Translations under genes and position numbers: made by a program
Assembly (NCBI GenBank): GCA_014075255.1
Contig: CP046178.1
Span: 506,001 to 570,000, forward strand
From: Gammaproteobacteria bacterium
GTDB lineage: Bacteria > Pseudomonadota > Gammaproteobacteria > UBA4575
Direction: 5' to 3'
Length of the DNA stretch: 64,000 nucleotides
Shown here: positions 15,748-25,185 of the stretch, piece by piece
Layout: each line of letters begins with the position of its first letter
Position numbering within the stretch: the first letter of the stretch is position 1
Notes under the pieces: model-generated
What the model was told of the DNA's origin: nothing
Databases searched by the model: none
Seen by the model: only the letters and a program-made list of their open reading frames with translations

Positions 15748-18672
15748 ATGAGAAGGAACTTTACACATATTTGGGTTGCAATGATTACCATGTGTTGTGC
15801 ATTGGCTGTGCTATCAAGTTGTAAGACTGGATCATCAGATTCTGCAGATGGCTTTGGTACAATTAATTATCCAATGGTGTACGTGCAAAGAAATTTGGCC
15901 GCAGTTGGAGACCCTACTGATGGCGTCACATTCGCTGCCGGTGGCGACCTTATGTATAAAGATGCATCGACAGGTGCAATCACATCAATAAATATTACTT
16001 CAGGTTATACACAAGGCCAGGGTGATGTATCTGACCCTGCTACTAACTACGATGCTACAAAAGTTGTGTTCTCAATGCGTGGCCCAAATGATGAAACATT
16101 TAGCCTTTGGGAAATGGATGTTGCATCTCGACAATATTATCGTTTAATCGCGGATCCAGTAGTTGAGCAATTTGGCGATGATGTGGATCCAGCATACTTG
16201 CCAGATGGAAGAATTGTATTTTCATCTAACCGTCAAAAACGCATGCTGGAAATGCAAACAGAACAAAATATTCAGCAACATAAAACATTAGATGAGTATG
16301 AACGTGAAGAGGCTTTAAATCTTCATGTGTTGAATCTTGATACACAAGATATTACACAAATTTCGTTTAATCAAAGTCACGACCGTAATCCATCTGTATT
16401 AAAAGATGGTCGCATTATGTTTAGTCGTTGGGATCACTTGGCTAACCGCAATCACTTTCCTATCTTTACAGTAAATCCTGATGGCACCGATATGTTTGTA
16501 CTGTATGGTGCATTTAGCCCTGGTAATTCATTCTTGCATCCGATGGAGCAACAGAATGGAAACATTCTTACAACTTTGATGCCTTTGTCAGGTACTGATG
16601 AAGGTGGTGCACTATTTACAATAAACGCAAATAATTATTCAGATGACTGCGAACCTGCACCAGGTATTGCTGCGGGTTGTAATGGTCAAAATAAACCTGA
16701 TGGCCAAGTTAATTTTGCAGAAGTAACATTTGATGGCAGTTTTTCTCCAGGTGGGCGCTATGCCTCACCTGATCCATTATGGGATGGTACGGGTAGAGTG
16801 CTAGTGTCTCGTGCTCCTGCACCAAATCCATTACTCGGTATTCCTACAGAACCACACCCGTTCAATGGTGAAGACATAGATGTATTTGGGCCGTCAAATT
16901 ATCGAATGTTTATGGTGGACTTTAACAATGATGCTCGACCTATAGAGACTATTGTCGCAAACGGAATGGCTCACCTGGACCCGGTAGCGCTATTTCCACG
17001 GGCATTGAGCGATGTCCCATTAATTAGACCAGATAAACCTGTTAATCCTGCCTTAGCTGTCGAGCCAAATGGTTTGGGTGGGCAAGGTATGGGTGTATTA
17101 GGAATACGTTCGGTTTATCACACTGATTTTCTAGACATCATGGGCGATCGCGTACTCGTTCCTGCATTAGGAGAGAGTATTCCTAAAATTGGTGGATCAC
17201 CTGATTTGTTCACTATGAAGGACCCAAATAATGCGAGTTATTTAAATCGTCCTGGTTACTTTGCACGTGTAACGCGAGCACTACCCACACCGCCAGGAAT
17301 ATCTCGTAGTGCGATTGGACGTACTAATTTTGAAATGCAAGAAGTTGTAGGTTACGTGCCAGTGGAACCAGACGGTTCAATTTTAGCTAAGGTTCCTGCA
17401 GATTCTGCTTTAACAATTAGTGTGTTGGATCAAACAGGTCGTGCATTTCAAACGCATACCAACTGGTTGCAAGTTCGTCCAGGTGAAACTAGAACATGTA
17501 ATGGATGTCATTCTCCAAGACGTGCCGAAAGTTCAATTAATATTGCGCCCATTGCAGGAAACCATGCGAATTCTCTAGGTGCGGAAACCATGGCTGAAAC
17601 ACGTGCGCGCTTAAACAATGAAGCTGCACCAAGTTTAAATGCAGATGCGGTGTTCACAGAATTTTGGTCAGCTAATCTCGAACAAGACTTTACTTTGTCG
17701 TTAGCCAGTTTAACCACACCTGTTCCAGATAACGGCCGAATCGATTACGTAACACACATTCAACCACTGTTTGAAAAAGATCGAGGTGCAGATACATGTA
17801 CCAGTTGCCATAATAATAATTTATTGTTAAATCCTATTTCTGGTGGCTTAACACTTGAAGGCGGGTTATCAGGATTTGCAGGCCATATTATTTCTTACGA
17901 TCAGTTAATGCGAGGTCCATTTAAAGTAGACGAAAATGGTATACCGCTTCCACCTTTTTTGAATAGCAACGGTCGAGTAGTATTTCCACGTGGTCCAGCA
18001 TTGGTTCGAGTGGGAAGTTCCGCTAACAGTTCGCGTACCAGTCATTTGGTTGAAACGCTTTACAATACTAAATTAAGAGCGGGTGGTAGTTATGATCTTG
18101 GATTGACAGATCATTCTTCAATGATGTTAGCTGATGAGAAATGGCTGATTTCTACATGGGTAGACGTGGGTGCGCAATATACAAACGAACCTTATGAGCT
18201 CGTTGGTGGACAATATGTAGTTCGCGATGCAATTGTTTCTAGTAGAACGGTGAGTCGATCTGTGTTTAACGACACTATACATCCAATTTTGAAAAATGAA
18301 TGTATGTCTTGTCATGCGCCAGAAGGATTTGATGCAGAGTCTTCTGAAGATCCGCAACAATTTGCAGATGAAAATAATGAAGAGCACGAGTTCAATAGAT
18401 TTATATTAACTGGAAATCAGTCGGGTGATTTCAATGTTACACGCGCCATGATTAATGATCTTTGTAATCCTATGGACAATATTTTGCTGCTTCGTCCAAC
18501 ATCAGACAATGTGGCACCTAATTTGCCACATCCACAAATCTTGTCGGATATTAATGATGTAAACAGTGCCACTCGACCGGTTTTCCTAAACACTGGTCCA
18601 GGATCCTCTTACGACGCAATTTTGACCTGGCTTATGATAGGCGAAGCTAGTAATCCAACCTGTCTAAATTAG
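15748..18672 (+). CDS. Tri-haem PD40 / hydrazine-synthase-alpha-like lipoprotein
   Basis: A 974-residue exported protein. The signal peptide ends in the lipobox LSSC (Cys25). The N-terminal half has PD40/TolB-like beta-propeller repeats such as LPDGRIVFSSNRQKRM and LKDGRIMFSRWD, and the NHFPIFTVNPDGTD stretch resembles the alpha subunit of anammox hydrazine synthase. The C-terminal half carries three c-type haem motifs: CNGCH at 584, CTSCH at 684 and CMSCH at 852. It is therefore a large extracytoplasmic c-type cytochrome. A GTG at 15700 is also in frame, but ATG 15748 has CGGAG nearby and directly starts the signal peptide. No anammox partner subunits are present, so hydrazine synthesis is not implied. 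Confidence 0.82.
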   Translation: MRRNFTHIWVAMITMCCALAVLSSCKTGSSDSADGFGTINYPMVYVQRNLAAVGDPTDGVTFAAGGDLMYKDASTGAITSINITSGYTQGQGDVSDPATNYDATKVVFSMRGPNDETFSLWEMDVASRQYYRLIADPVVEQFGDDVDPAYLPDGRIVFSSNRQKRMLEMQTEQNIQQHKTLDEYEREEALNLHVLNLDTQDITQISFNQSHDRNPSVLKDGRIMFSRWDHLANRNHFPIFTVNPDGTDMFVLYGAFSPGNSFLHPMEQQNGNILTTLMPLSGTDEGGALFTINANNYSDDCEPAPGIAAGCNGQNKPDGQVNFAEVTFDGSFSPGGRYASPDPLWDGTGRVLVSRAPAPNPLLGIPTEPHPFNGEDIDVFGPSNYRMFMVDFNNDARPIETIVANGMAHLDPVALFPRALSDVPLIRPDKPVNPALAVEPNGLGGQGMGVLGIRSVYHTDFLDIMGDRVLVPALGESIPKIGGSPDLFTMKDPNNASYLNRPGYFARVTRALPTPPGISRSAIGRTNFEMQEVVGYVPVEPDGSILAKVPADSALTISVLDQTGRAFQTHTNWLQVRPGETRTCNGCHSPRRAESSINIAPIAGNHANSLGAETMAETRARLNNEAAPSLNADAVFTEFWSANLEQDFTLSLASLTTPVPDNGRIDYVTHIQPLFEKDRGADTCTSCHNNNLLLNPISGGLTLEGGLSGFAGHIISYDQLMRGPFKVDENGIPLPPFLNSNGRVVFPRGPALVRVGSSANSSRTSHLVETLYNTKLRAGGSYDLGLTDHSSMMLADEKWLISTWVDVGAQYTNEPYELVGGQYVVRDAIVSSRTVSRSVFNDTIHPILKNECMSCHAPEGFDAESSEDPQQFADENNEEHEFNRFILTGNQSGDFNVTRAMINDLCNPMDNILLLRPTSDNVAPNLPHPQILSDINDVNSATRPVFLNTGPGSSYDAILTWLMIGEASNPTCLN

Positions 18673-18693
18673 TAAATAAAACAGAGGTTTGTC

Positions 18694-19188
18694 GTGCAAT
18701 CAATATTGCGACTGGTGCTACTAGTCGCAATAGCACCAATCATATTTTTACAAGGATGTGACAGTACATCCAACGAATCACTGCCTAACAGTGGTCAAAG
18801 CCTATGCATGGATCTTTATGAGATGTGTATAGAACCTATTGTTCATACTCCAACAAGAACAGGTCAATCATGCTCTATGGCTGGGTGTCATGTTCCACCT
18901 GTTGGTCAAGATGGTTTTTTTCTTTTTAATGGTATGCCAACTGTAGGCGCGGAACTGGTGAGTAATTTCAATCAAGTAGAAGCGAGAACGCTCAACAATG
19001 ATTTGCTACTTACTAAAGCAACTAATACTGGAGGGGTGCACGGTGGCGGTCAGCAATTAAGGGTTGGTGATCTTTGCTACACCGCAATTCAAGAATGGAG
19101 TCAGATTAGTTTTAATGGTGGCGTATGTCCTCCTCTGCCTAGTGGCTGTCCTGTAGCAGGCGCAGTCACAATTTCCTGCGGGCCGTAA
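18694..19188 (+). CDS. Small Cys-rich lipoprotein with CX4CH motif
   Basis: A 164-residue lipoprotein starting at GTG (AGAGG upstream), lipobox LQGC with Cys22. The mature part has CSMAGCH at residues 60-66, a C-X4-C-H arrangement of the kind found in some unusual c-type haem sites, and several other cysteines that may pair. GVHGGGQQ in the middle holds another His. It lies 21 bases after the tri-haem gene and 6 bases before the next one, so it is surely co-transcribed. I infer an electron-transfer partner of the large cytochrome; a non-haem metal site is the alternative. Confidence 0.68.
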   Translation: MQSILRLVLLVAIAPIIFLQGCDSTSNESLPNSGQSLCMDLYEMCIEPIVHTPTRTGQSCSMAGCHVPPVGQDGFFLFNGMPTVGAELVSNFNQVEARTLNNDLLLTKATNTGGVHGGGQQLRVGDLCYTAIQEWSQISFNGGVCPPLPSGCPVAGAVTISCGP

Positions 19189-19194
19189 CTTCAA

Positions 19195-19995
19195 ATGTAT
19201 TGTAGAAAAAAATTGATGTATCACCACGACCAATATCAAAAGATAACTCACTTATTTACGGTGATTTTATTCTTTATGCTTGTTTTTGCCCCTTTTTCTA
19301 ATGCATTTGCTGAAAAAGAATTTCAACGCGTAAAAATTGTCGATCCTTATATTGAATTACACACAGGTCCAGGAAGAGGGTATCCAATTTTTCATGTGGT
19401 CAAACGTCATGATTGGATTGACATCATGAAGCGAAAAACGGATTGGTTTAAAGTCAGAAATGATCGCGGAGTAGAGGGTTGGGTAAGCCGCGCACAAATG
19501 GAACAAACTTTGACGGTTGCAGGTATTCCAAAATCATTCAGAGATGTTTTATACGATGATTATCTTCATCGTCGAATAGAGTTTGGGATATCAGCAGGTC
19601 AGTTTGACAATGATCCGATAGTGTCTGCACGACTTGCTTACAAATTTACTGAAAATATTGCTCTTGAATTTCAAGTTTCTAAAGTAGCAGGGAAACTAAC
19701 CAGTTCAGATATTTACGCTGTTAATTTGGTTTCAACACCTTTCCCTGATTGGCGTCTCACGCCACATTTCACAATAGGGTATGGGCGTTTTGAAAACGAA
19801 CCGAGAGGGGCATTGATTCAAGATACTGCAACCGAAGATGATTTAGCAAATTTTGGTTTGGGTGCTCGCTACTATTTAACAAAAAGATTTTTTATACGTA
19901 CTGACTATCGTAAATATATCGTTCTCTCTGAAGATGATCGGAATGATGAATTTAGTGAATACAGTGCAGGTGTTTCATTTTTTTCTGATGCTTAA
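19195..19995 (+). CDS. SH3b domain plus outer-membrane beta-barrel protein
   Basis: A 266-residue exported protein. After a signal peptide ending at SNAFA comes a bacterial SH3 domain (about 48-100) with IELHTGPGRGYPIFHVV and VEGWVSRAQM, typical of peptidoglycan or envelope binding. The rest (about 125-266) alternates hydrophobic and polar residues and ends in an aromatic strand (EYSAGVSFF), like a small eight-stranded OmpA-type barrel. ATG 19216 is an alternative start; neither has a good ribosome binding site. It would fix the system to the outer membrane and cell wall. Confidence 0.75.
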   Translation: MYCRKKLMYHHDQYQKITHLFTVILFFMLVFAPFSNAFAEKEFQRVKIVDPYIELHTGPGRGYPIFHVVKRHDWIDIMKRKTDWFKVRNDRGVEGWVSRAQMEQTLTVAGIPKSFRDVLYDDYLHRRIEFGISAGQFDNDPIVSARLAYKFTENIALEFQVSKVAGKLTSSDIYAVNLVSTPFPDWRLTPHFTIGYGRFENEPRGALIQDTATEDDLANFGLGARYYLTKRFFIRTDYRKYIVLSEDDRNDEFSEYSAGVSFFSDA

Positions 19996-20010
19996 CTCAT
20001 AGGACATCGC

Positions 20011-20649
20011 ATGAAAGTTAAATTAATTCTTATTCTACTTATTCTATTTATTTTGCTACCGGCACATGCAAAAGATGATGCACCTGAGCCTGAGTCATCT
20101 CAAGAGCAAGTGATTGAACCAGATATTTATCGTAGAGATATCAATGTGCCTCGAATAGATACAGAGAATTTTGAGATTACAGCCTATTACGGTGTATTAG
20201 ACATAGAAGATTTTGGAACAGAGCCAAGTTATGGCTTACGAGCGGCTTATCACGTTACGGAAGACTTTTTTATTGAAGGTGCTGTAGGTGCTTCTGAGAC
20301 TTCTGATGAGACGTTAGAAAATTTAACCACATTCAATATATTGCAAAGTGAAGATATCAATTACTACAACGTTTCCATTGGTTACAACATCTTCCCTGGT
20401 GAAATCTTTTTAGGGCGAAATTTCGCAATGACCAGTAGTTTTTACCTGATGTTTGGGGTGGGCAACGTTGAATTTAATGATGAAGATGAGTTTGCATATA
20501 ACGTAGGTTTTGGAATGAAAGTATTGCCTACCGATTGGTTGTCATTGCGAGTTGATGTGCGTGACATTGTGTATGAAACCGATTTATTAGGAGATAACGA
20601 ATTTACCAATAATTTTGAAATCACTGGAAATATTGGAGTGTTTTTCTAA
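20011..20649 (+). CDS. Outer-membrane beta-barrel domain protein
   Basis: A 212-residue exported protein with a signal peptide ending at PAHA, an acidic linker (DDAPEPESSQEQ) and a C-terminal barrel of about eight strands ending in Phe (FEITGNIGVFF), the usual signal for outer-membrane assembly. Its barrel region is similar in pattern to that of the preceding protein (AYHVTEDFFIEGAVG beside AYKFTENIALEFQVS), so the two may be paralogues. It lies 15 bases after its neighbour. Confidence 0.75.
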   Translation: MKVKLILILLILFILLPAHAKDDAPEPESSQEQVIEPDIYRRDINVPRIDTENFEITAYYGVLDIEDFGTEPSYGLRAAYHVTEDFFIEGAVGASETSDETLENLTTFNILQSEDINYYNVSIGYNIFPGEIFLGRNFAMTSSFYLMFGVGNVEFNDEDEFAYNVGFGMKVLPTDWLSLRVDVRDIVYETDLLGDNEFTNNFEITGNIGVFF

Positions 20650-20696
20650 TGAGTCTGATTTACGGAATTACTGAATATTCAAGGAAGCGAAAAGCT

Positions 20697-21203
20697 ATGA
20701 GAAAAAAACAGCTGATTAGTATTGCAGTGGTTACCTTGTTTGTTATGAGTTTCGTAAGTGTAGTTGCTGTTGCAAAGATCAAAGCAGATAACGCGCCAGA
20801 TTTTGTTTTGAAAAGCGCATCTGGAAAAAATGTGCGTTTAAGTGAACATAAGGGGCGCATTGTTATGTTGAATTTTTGGGCCACTTGGTGTGGGCCTTGT
20901 GCTGAAGAAATTCCACATTTAAACAAACTTCATGAATCTCTTGATCCATATGATTTTGAATTGCTTGGTATTAATTTAGATGAAGATCAATCTAAAGCAA
21001 TACATTTGGCAAATAAGTTAGATGTTAATTTTCCTGTCTTATTCGATACTGAAAAGGACGTTAGCAGAAGTTTTGATATTAAAGCGATGCCAACGACTAT
21101 CATTATTGATCGTGCAGGAAAGATTAGACATGTCAATCGTGGTTTTAAGAAAGGCTATATTGAACGGTACCATCGACAAATTCAGGCACTAAGAAAAGAA
21201 TAA
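20697..21203 (+). CDS. TlpA/ResA-like thioredoxin-fold protein
   Basis: A periplasmic thiol-disulphide oxidoreductase of 168 residues. It has an N-terminal anchor or signal segment (ISIAVVTLFVMSFVSVVAVA), the APDFVLKSASGK opening of TlpA/AhpC-TSA proteins, the active site WATWCGPC, and the cis-Pro loop AMPTTIIIDRAGKI. In cytochrome c systems such proteins keep CXXCH cysteines reduced for haem attachment, which fits the neighbouring cytochromes. An upstream in-frame ATG at 20649 overlaps the preceding stop; ATG 20697 with AAGGA upstream is the better start. Confidence 0.88.
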   Translation: MRKKQLISIAVVTLFVMSFVSVVAVAKIKADNAPDFVLKSASGKNVRLSEHKGRIVMLNFWATWCGPCAEEIPHLNKLHESLDPYDFELLGINLDEDQSKAIHLANKLDVNFPVLFDTEKDVSRSFDIKAMPTTIIIDRAGKIRHVNRGFKKGYIERYHRQIQALRKE

Positions 21204-21233
21204 TGGATAAGAATTATATGAAAGGAGTTACGC

Positions 21234-21500
21234 ATGTTTAAGAGATCAATAAGGATATTGTCTGCACTATTTATTGTTTCTGCAATGATCTCTATAAGTG
21301 CTTGTTCTTCATTCCGTTTACCTAGTCTACCTGATATCGAGCCTTGGGTGGCTCCTTATGAGCGTGAATATTTAGCAGATCCAATAATGAGTTTTAACAA
21401 AGATCCACTTTCTAATAAATATAGGCAGCATGTTTTCAATACACGTGAAGGTTCACGAGGCGCAGGTTATGCGCATGGCGGCGGCTGTGGTTGTAACTGA
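21234..21500 (+). CDS. DUF4266 lipoprotein with Cys-rich tail
   Basis: An 88-residue lipoprotein, lipobox ISAC with Cys24. The mature part shows the DUF4266 pattern: PWVAPYEREYLADPIM, DPLSNKYRQHVFNTREGSRG, and an invariant-looking C-terminus GGGCGCN. The two tail cysteines and the Gly-rich context suggest metal binding or a covalent link, but no function is established. AAAGGAG lies 7 bases before the ATG. The family commonly sits beside DUF3570 proteins, as here. Confidence 0.85.
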   Translation: MFKRSIRILSALFIVSAMISISACSSFRLPSLPDIEPWVAPYEREYLADPIMSFNKDPLSNKYRQHVFNTREGSRGAGYAHGGGCGCN

Positions 21501-21523
21501 TATATAGATAAAAGATAAAGCTA

Positions 21524-22639
21524 ATGTACAAAATATATCTATTAATCATTCTTCTTTGTATTTTTGGTATCCAGAATGTTTGGGCAGAAGTATTGCCTGA
21601 AGAAAGGGCGGATATTGGTTATCACTATTATGATGGTGGTGGTGTAGAAGTGGACGGTGCCACGATGTTGGTACGTAAAAACTTTGCTGGTAAATATTCA
21701 ATTTATGGTGGTTATCATCATGACAGCATTAGTGGTGCATCACCGGATGTATTAGCGGGTGCAAGTAAATACGAAGAAGATCGAGATGAGTATACGCTCG
21801 GTGGTACCTATTTACGTGACAATACACTTATGGATCTTTCATACACATACAGTGATGAAGATGATTACGAATCTAACATGGCTAGTTTTGATGTATCACA
21901 TGAAGCATTTGGTGCTCTTACTAAGGTAAATATTGGTGTTTCTATTGGAAGCGATGATATTGAACGTACTGATTTACCTAGTTTCGAAGAGGACTTAGAC
22001 CGTTATTCATTTCGAGCAGGACTTTCACAAGTCATCACAAAAACGTTCACTATGGCATTCGATTATGAAGCTACAGTAGAAGAAGGATTTTTAAATAATC
22101 CTTATCGTTTTGTTTTTGTTAATAGTGTTTCATTAGGCAGTGGCTCAGAAGAATATCCAGATACACGTACGGGGCAAGCCTATTCTTTAAAGGGTATTAA
22201 GTATTGGCAGCACCGTGCCTCTACATCTCTCGGCTATCGGTTTTATAGGGACACTTGGGATGTTCGCTCATCTACCGTAGACCTTAATTATTCACAATAC
22301 ATTGGAAATCAATGGGTTGTTGATGTTTATGGACGTTATTACACGCAAGATAAAGCGGATTTCTATAGTGACAATTTCAGCACCAGGTTGAGATACATGG
22401 CGAGAGATAAGGAGCTGAGTTCATTTGATAGTTTTGCATTGGGTGGACGTATTCGCTACGACTTATTTAAAGATTACAAATTTTTACGTGCAGCTTCACT
22501 AAACCTCGCAGTTGAGTATTTGGATTATGACTATGACGATTACTCGGGGATTGAATCAGTTGCAGATGTAGGAAGTTTGGGAAGTGGATATACGTTTGAT
22601 GCAACAACAATTCAATTCTACTTTTCAGCATGGTATTGA
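21524..22639 (+). CDS. DUF3570 outer-membrane barrel protein
   Basis: A 371-residue exported protein with a signal peptide ending at VWA and the DUF3570 pattern throughout: YHYYDGGGVEVDGATMLV near the start, many amphipathic strands rich in Tyr and Asp, and a final strand ending in an aromatic residue (IQFYFSAWY). It probably forms a barrel of 16 or more strands. It follows the DUF4266 gene by 23 bases; together with apbE and TlpA this is a recurring gene neighbourhood. The role, possibly export or anchoring of the small Cys-tailed lipoprotein, is inference. Confidence 0.85.
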   Translation: MYKIYLLIILLCIFGIQNVWAEVLPEERADIGYHYYDGGGVEVDGATMLVRKNFAGKYSIYGGYHHDSISGASPDVLAGASKYEEDRDEYTLGGTYLRDNTLMDLSYTYSDEDDYESNMASFDVSHEAFGALTKVNIGVSIGSDDIERTDLPSFEEDLDRYSFRAGLSQVITKTFTMAFDYEATVEEGFLNNPYRFVFVNSVSLGSGSEEYPDTRTGQAYSLKGIKYWQHRASTSLGYRFYRDTWDVRSSTVDLNYSQYIGNQWVVDVYGRYYTQDKADFYSDNFSTRLRYMARDKELSSFDSFALGGRIRYDLFKDYKFLRAASLNLAVEYLDYDYDDYSGIESVADVGSLGSGYTFDATTIQFYFSAWY

Positions 22640-22660
22640 TTAAGTTTGTGGAGAAAACTT

Positions 22661-23209
22661 ATGTATAAGAAATTTATTTTATTTGTTATTTGTATTTTGC
22701 TTGCCTATGTTTGTAGTGTCACGGCAGACATTGGAAAATTGGATGCAAGTGAAGATAAAGATTTTCAAGGTTTAGACGAAGATATTCAAGTTTTAAAAGA
22801 AGAAGTGCTTGAATTAAATCGTGATCTTTATATCTTAGAAGAAGAACTACTTTATCCCTCTAGCACACAAGTAGCCGTATATGTTTCAGTTGATGTGGGT
22901 GATTTCTTTGATTTAGATTCAGTGCAAGTCACGCTTAACGAAAAAATAGTTGCAAATTATTTATATACTGAACGTGAGGTAGATGCTTTATTGCGTGGAG
23001 GCGTGCATCAAATTTATATTGGTAATCTTCCATCAGGCGAACACGAGCTGGTGGCTTATTTTGTTGGGAAAGGGCCAAAAGGTAGAGATTTCAAACGAGG
23101 AGCCAATCGGATCATTGATAAAGGTTTGGGTGCAAAATATTTAGAGTTAAAAATTACAGATCGTACGCCTAAACATCAGCCGGACTTTGTGGTTAAAGAG
23201 TGGGAATAA
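22661..23209 (+). CDS. Secreted coiled-coil protein
   Basis: A 182-residue protein with a signal peptide ending near SVTADIG, a short acidic coiled coil (about 35-58, EDIQVLKEEVLELNRDL) and a C-terminal beta-sandwich-like region (VAVYVSVDVGDFFDLDSV, GGVHQIYIGNLPSGEHELV). The latter resembles a carbohydrate-binding or PEGA-like fold. A TTG at 22646 is in frame, but ATG 22661 has TGGAG 8 bases upstream. No family name recognised. It sits between the DUF3570 barrel and the TPR proteins, so it may bridge the two halves of the locus. Confidence 0.68.
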   Translation: MYKKFILFVICILLAYVCSVTADIGKLDASEDKDFQGLDEDIQVLKEEVLELNRDLYILEEELLYPSSTQVAVYVSVDVGDFFDLDSVQVTLNEKIVANYLYTEREVDALLRGGVHQIYIGNLPSGEHELVAYFVGKGPKGRDFKRGANRIIDKGLGAKYLELKITDRTPKHQPDFVVKEWE

Positions 23210-23217
23210 GTTTTTAG

Positions 23218-25185
23218 ATGTTTCTATCTAGGCTAACAATATTGCGTATTTTTAAAGTCAAGGTTCACTTGACTTTTTGCCTATGTATGCTGTTACTATT
23301 TTCTGGTGTGTCGGCTGCAAATATAGAACAACCCAATGTTATTAAGGACCTTCATTATGGTGAAGTTTTATTCCATTTCTATCAAGAAGATTATTTCACT
23401 TCAATTGTTCATTTATTAGCAGCTCGTGATTTAGATAGAACTTCACATCATGTGCCTGACGATGAATTATTGCTTGGTGGTATAGATCTCTCGTACGGTT
23501 TACACAAAGAAGCTTCAAGAATATTCGATAAATTATTACAAGGGAATGTGCGTGAAGCCATAAAGAATCGCGCATATTACTACTTAGCTAAAATTTATTA
23601 TCAACGTGGTTATATTGATGAGTCGGCAGACTTTTTGAACAATGTTAGCGGACCAGTTCAAGAAAGTGTCTTTGGTGAATTAAAATTACTAACTGGCCAG
23701 GTGTATATGGCACAGGGTAAATATGATGCAGCAATTTCTAGTTTAGATACATGGAAAGCTCCAAAAGGCTATAAGAACTATGCAAACTATAATCTCGGTA
23801 TTGCTTATTCAAAACGTGGCAATGTAGATAAAGGTATCGAGCATCTTAAAAAAGTAGGTAAGCTTAAAGCCAAAACAGAGGATATGCGCACGCTTAGAGA
23901 CCGTGCAAATTTAGCATCGGGTTTAACCTTAATACAAAATGATCGTCCTGCAGAGGCAATCAAATATCTTGAAAAAGTACGTTTAGAAGGCCTCTATTCT
24001 AATTTAGCGTTGCTTGGAATTGGTTGGGCAAATACAAATGCTGAAAAACACAATGCGGCATTGGCGCCTTTGCAAGAGTTACGCAATCGCAGTGCTTATC
24101 ATTCGGAAGTGCAAGAGGGCGTGTTAGCGCTTGCCCATGCTTATAATGAGATGGGTCTTCATGGGAGAGCTGTGCAAGCTTATGAACAAGCAGCAGATAT
24201 TTATTTAGAAGAAGCAAAAGAACTTTCATTTTCTGCAAATGAGATTGAACGAGGGGTGTTGGTAGATGCTTTATTAGATCGTACTAAAGGTGGCCCGCAA
24301 ATGGGGTGGTTTTGGACGCTCAGAGATTTGCCAGAATTGCCAGAAGTTAAGTACTTTACTGAACTCCTAGCTGAGCATGAATTTCATGAAGCATTGAAGA
24401 ATTTCCGTGACTTACTATTTCTAAAGAAAAACTTAACACATTGGGATGAAAATATATCTATATATCTAACGATGTTGGATACGCGTAAAGCCCGTTATCA
24501 AAAATATTTGCCTCTAGTTCAGCAAAGATTAAGTGGTTTAGATCTAAGTAAACTTCAGACACAGCAAGACAGCATATCTTTCGTGCTAAATGAAATAGAA
24601 AATGATAATGCATTTATTCAACTTGCCACCGCAGAAGAAAAGAGAAAAATCGCGAGCATAGATGCATTAGAGCAACGCTTGGAATTACTAAAACTACAAG
24701 AGCCAGACAATAATAAAATTGCGCAAATGAGTGAAAAAATTGTTCTTATGCGCGGCATAATGAAATGGCAAATTCATAGTGCTTATATCGAGCGAACTTG
24801 GAATCATAAAAAAGAAATATCTGAAATAGAAAAACATTTATCTATCACACCAGAGAAAAGTATTTCTATTAAAAAAGCTATAACAGAAAGTGTTGAAAAA
24901 TTTGATGAGTTTGAAATACGTATTCTGGCATTACATAAAGAGATTAAAAGATTAATCCCAATTGCAAATCGCGTATTTGAAGAACAATCACGTTACCTTG
25001 AGCATGTTGCGATTAAAGAGCTTAAGCAACGCGAAAACATTCTTGTTGGTTATGAAAAGCACGCACGTTATGAGCTCGCAACAGCTTACGATGCGGCTGC
25101 ATCTTCTACGATTCCGGGTGTAAATGAACCTAACTCAAAAGATGCTAAACCTAAAAAATCAAAGAAATGGTGGAAGCTATGGTAA
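23218..25185 (+). CDS. Periplasmic tetratricopeptide repeat protein, 655 aa
   Basis: An exported protein with a long signal sequence (core LTFCLCMLLLFSGVSA). Residues about 45-330 contain several TPR-like units, for example NYNLGIAYSKRGNVDKGIEHLK and ALAHAYNEMGLHGRAVQAYEQAADIY. The C-terminal third is long helical coiled coil (about 420-625, with repeated Glu/Lys heptads), ending in a Lys/Trp tail (KPKKSKKWWKLW). It likely scaffolds other envelope proteins. Its last 7 bases overlap the next gene, pointing to coupled translation. Confidence 0.82.
   Translation: MFLSRLTILRIFKVKVHLTFCLCMLLLFSGVSAANIEQPNVIKDLHYGEVLFHFYQEDYFTSIVHLLAARDLDRTSHHVPDDELLLGGIDLSYGLHKEASRIFDKLLQGNVREAIKNRAYYYLAKIYYQRGYIDESADFLNNVSGPVQESVFGELKLLTGQVYMAQGKYDAAISSLDTWKAPKGYKNYANYNLGIAYSKRGNVDKGIEHLKKVGKLKAKTEDMRTLRDRANLASGLTLIQNDRPAEAIKYLEKVRLEGLYSNLALLGIGWANTNAEKHNAALAPLQELRNRSAYHSEVQEGVLALAHAYNEMGLHGRAVQAYEQAADIYLEEAKELSFSANEIERGVLVDALLDRTKGGPQMGWFWTLRDLPELPEVKYFTELLAEHEFHEALKNFRDLLFLKKNLTHWDENISIYLTMLDTRKARYQKYLPLVQQRLSGLDLSKLQTQQDSISFVLNEIENDNAFIQLATAEEKRKIASIDALEQRLELLKLQEPDNNKIAQMSEKIVLMRGIMKWQIHSAYIERTWNHKKEISEIEKHLSITPEKSISIKKAITESVEKFDEFEIRILALHKEIKRLIPIANRVFEEQSRYLEHVAIKELKQRENILVGYEKHARYELATAYDAAASSTIPGVNEPNSKDAKPKKSKKWWKLW

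Noticed and set aside
15748-18672. True hydrazine synthase and anammox metabolism
   Set aside because: Beta and gamma subunits, hydrazine dehydrogenase and other anammox genes are missing and the rest of the window is gammaproteobacterial.
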